From Drosophila pseudoobscura (Eukaryota; Arthropoda; Insecta; Diptera; Drosophilidae), in NCBI RefSeq assembly GCF_009870125.1, contig NC_046683.1, positions 62,139,869 to 62,203,868 of the forward strand: a DNA stretch of 64,000 nt, given 5' to 3'. Positions 61,860 through 64,000 of the stretch are shown here, in pieces; positions within the stretch are counted from its first letter, which is position 1; the number at the start of each line of letters is the position of its first letter. Made by a program: the position numbers and the translations under genes. The notes beneath the pieces are model-generated. The model made no database searches. It was not told the origin of the DNA and saw only the letters and a list, made by a program, of their open reading frames with translations.

Positions 61860-62776
61860 AGCGTTCGTTCAGATACAAATATATACATACATATATATCT
61901 ACGTGTTGTTTTTTTTTTGCTGTTTCCGAGTCAGTGTGTGCTCGAGTGTGTGTGTGTGTGTGTGTCTCTGAAAGCGAAAACTGGCGCTCAAGTTCAGTCA
62001 GCGATTTGTCGATTTCTATGCAAATTATTACTCGGAAAAGAAACACATAAATATATAATACGGAGTCGGACTCGGAGTCGGAGACAGAGTCAGCGTCAGA
62101 GTCAGCGTCAGCGTCAGAGGCAGTGGCAGAGGCAGAGGCAGAAGGAAAAAAGAGCGTGCTATTTTTATTCCGCTAAATGTCGACTTGAGACTCACGTCGT
62201 CAGATCCAGAGACAGAGCTAGAGCCAGAGCCAGATCGAGAGACTGTAACCCGAGTCGCCGTCCACGACTGAGGAGAAAAAATAATAAGAAATAAGACAGA
62301 AAAAACAGAAAAAAAAAATAAAAAGCGGAGAAGCACAGAAAAACAGACAAACAGAAAACAGATTGTATCTGTATCTACAGTCGCGACCCGCGGCCCGTTT
62401 GGTGTGTGTACTTGTACATTAGTGCGGCGGTATCTGTATCTGTATCGGTATCGGTATCGGAGGCAGAGTCACAGTCAGAGTCACAGTCAGAGGCAGAGGC
62501 AGAGGCAGAGGCGCAGGCGCAGGCGGCGGCAAAGCGCCAAAAGTAATCGTTAACTAAAGGGAAAGAAAAATAAATAAATACAAAAGTTTGCCGCTCCTCA
62601 GGCTCGTCTCCTCATCCACCTCGTCGAGGAGTTCTCTGATAGATAGAGCTATCCGCGAACTGTCTGATTTGCGTCTCTCTCTCTCTCTCTCTCTCTCGAG
62701 ATCTTTGTGAAGTGAAGTTCCGTGGAGAATCAGGAGATCAGCGATCCGCGATCAGTGATCGGCGATCATCGAGATT
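61860..62776 (+). promoter_or_regulatory. Probable promoter and long 5' UTR of the last exon
   Basis: The region before the ATG at 62777 is repeat-rich: (GT)n at about 61948-61964, hexamer runs of the GTCAGC/GTCAGA type at about 62060-62140 and 62460-62525, and a (TC)n tract at about 62673-62697 that would bind GAGA factor on the other strand. An initiator-like TCAGTC occurs at about 61994. The extent of the UTR is not certain. Confidence 0.35.
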
Positions 62777-63400
62777 ATGAAGCATCATCTTCTGGGAGCC
62801 ATGGAATACCATGGAGCCGTTTTCATACTGAATGCCTTCGAGCAGAACTACTACAACCGCATTAAGGAAATCGAGCGCCTGGCCGCTGCAGCAGCAGCTG
62901 CCGCATCATCCACTGCCTCCTCCTCAGCATCCTCCTCGTCGAGCGACCCGTCCGCCTCTTCGGCTTCCTCATCCACGGCCAGCTCTCCCACATCGACAGC
63001 CAGGGAAGTGGCCCAGGCCGCAGCCGCCCTGGCGGCCACTCAAAGGCTTGCCGCTTATCATGGCCAGGGGCAGGGCCAGGGCCAGGGCCAGGGACAGGGA
63101 CAGGGACATGGACAGGGGGAGTTTCCTGCCCAGTCCGGGATGTTCTATCAGCAGCAGCATCATCGCCAGCAACTGGAGCAGCTGCAGCAGCACCATCATC
63201 AGCATCAGCAGCAACATCAGCTACAGGCGGTAGCCGCTAATCAGCCACAGCAGCCCCAACCCCAGCCCCAGACATCCGCGGATCCCAGTGCCTCCAATAT
63301 GGCCAACAGCCTGCTCTGGCAGCCCTGGCGAGACCTCCAGCAGGCGGCCGCGATGCACCATCAGCTCTACAAGCAGCAGCAGCAGCAGTTGCACAAAGGT
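62777..63400 (+). CDS. Partial: N-terminal exon with Ala, Gly-Gln and His-Gln tracts
   Basis: The frame starts at ATG 62777 (context attATG; a second ATG follows at 62801) and reads an ordered segment, AFEQNYYNRIKEIERLAAAA, then poly-Ala, poly-Ser, a GQ repeat (63063-63114), and Gln/His-rich stretches, with a conserved-looking MANSLLWQPWRDLQQAA near the end. I end the exon at about 63400 (CACAAAG|gttcgt), in phase 1, because the sequence after it looks unlike coding; the frame itself continues to a stop at 63514. It resembles N-termini of developmental transcription factors with low-complexity tracts, but I cannot name it. Confidence 0.6.
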
Positions 63401-63514
63401 TCGTCTGTCGGGGAAATTTATGAAGAAAATCTTGCGAAAACTTTTCAACTGACCTCCAAACGAGGGACGGACGGAGAGAGTGAGGGAGCTATTAGCGAAT
63501 ATGTCATGTACTGA

Positions 63515-64000
63515 AAATGGGGAAAGATTGTTCTTGGAACTCGCAAGAGAAGGTGGAATATGCTCCGAGGGCAGGGCATAGGTACAGTAGTGTCATAATG
63601 CTGGAAAGTAGCTATCTTTCTTGGTCAAAATGCGACGTCAAAGAAAGATTACTATATCTGAGGTTGAGGAAATAATATTCCAAGGATTGAAGGGAAAAAG
63701 ATTACTTCCAATTAGAAGACAAAGCAAGATATAGGGGAAATTAAAGGGGAAATATAACGATATAATATAATAATAAGGACACGGACCACTTGAGGGGGCA
63801 GTAATTGCAACGCCACTTGAAAGATGCAGTCCAGAAGAGAATAATTGTAAGCGATATTTGAGAGGATAGGGTCATGGAATCCTAACAGTTTGATCTACAG
63901 AAAGGCAAGCGGAAAGACCACAAAATGAGGACAGTTCCAGAGGGAGTCCAATTGAGTCAACGATCCCAAGAAGAAAGGTTCTTTCCTACCTCTGGTTGTG
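63515..64000. other. Downstream of the last exon, probably intron
   Basis: A-rich and purine-rich sequence with no coding pattern. It runs to the window edge, so further exons of the last gene are not visible. Confidence 0.4.

Noticed and set aside
62831-63233. Alternative + frame and antisense frames in the last exon
   Set aside because: They arise from CAG, GGC and GCA repeats; the frame starting at 62777 has the ordered N-terminal segment.

Overview
The window is animal nuclear DNA from a fruit fly (Drosophila). Evidence: short GT-AG introns, fly core-promoter elements (DRE, Motif 1, Motif 6, a TCT start on a ribosomal protein gene), a DINE-1/mini-me element with its (GACG)n tract, and a set of genes I remember from chromosome arm 3L near 75E of D. 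melanogaster (Ir75d, Prp6, CSN1b, a CIR1 orthologue, asterix, RpL26). The species cannot be fixed from sequence alone; an obscura-group fly is my guess from the repeats.

Layout: 1-10264 has no supported gene. 10265-19501 (+) is a seven-exon gene for a four-pass membrane protein with a long acidic and basic tail; its reading frame stays open for 107 codons past a UGA C stop. 21214-25573 holds two convergent secreted DNA/RNA endonuclease paralogues with a serine protease homologue and a 135-bp tandem repeat between them. 25620-31150 looks intergenic. 31270-48507 is gene-dense: Ir75d (+), Prp6 (-), CSN1b (+), a CIR1-type protein (-), asterix (+), a degenerate stretch containing a partial CIR1 copy, RpL26 (-), a gene with four MADF domains (+), and a LITAF-domain gene (-). 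Prp6/CSN1b and CIR1/asterix are head-to-head pairs. 48.5-53.4 kb is AT-rich and carries diverged repeats. From about 53.4 kb to the end there are two + strand coding exons, about 8 kb apart, that may be alternative first exons of one unrecognised gene running off the window.

The core genes are housekeeping: splicing (Prp6, CIR1-type), COP9 signalosome (CSN1b), translation (RpL26) and piRNA-guided silencing (asterix). The flanks carry chemosensory and secreted-enzyme genes. The points most worth a second look are the possible stop-codon readthrough at 19499, the four-fold MADF duplication with paired GC-AG introns, the coding-like fragments between asterix and RpL26, and the repeat shared by the RpL26 upstream region and the 51-kb region.
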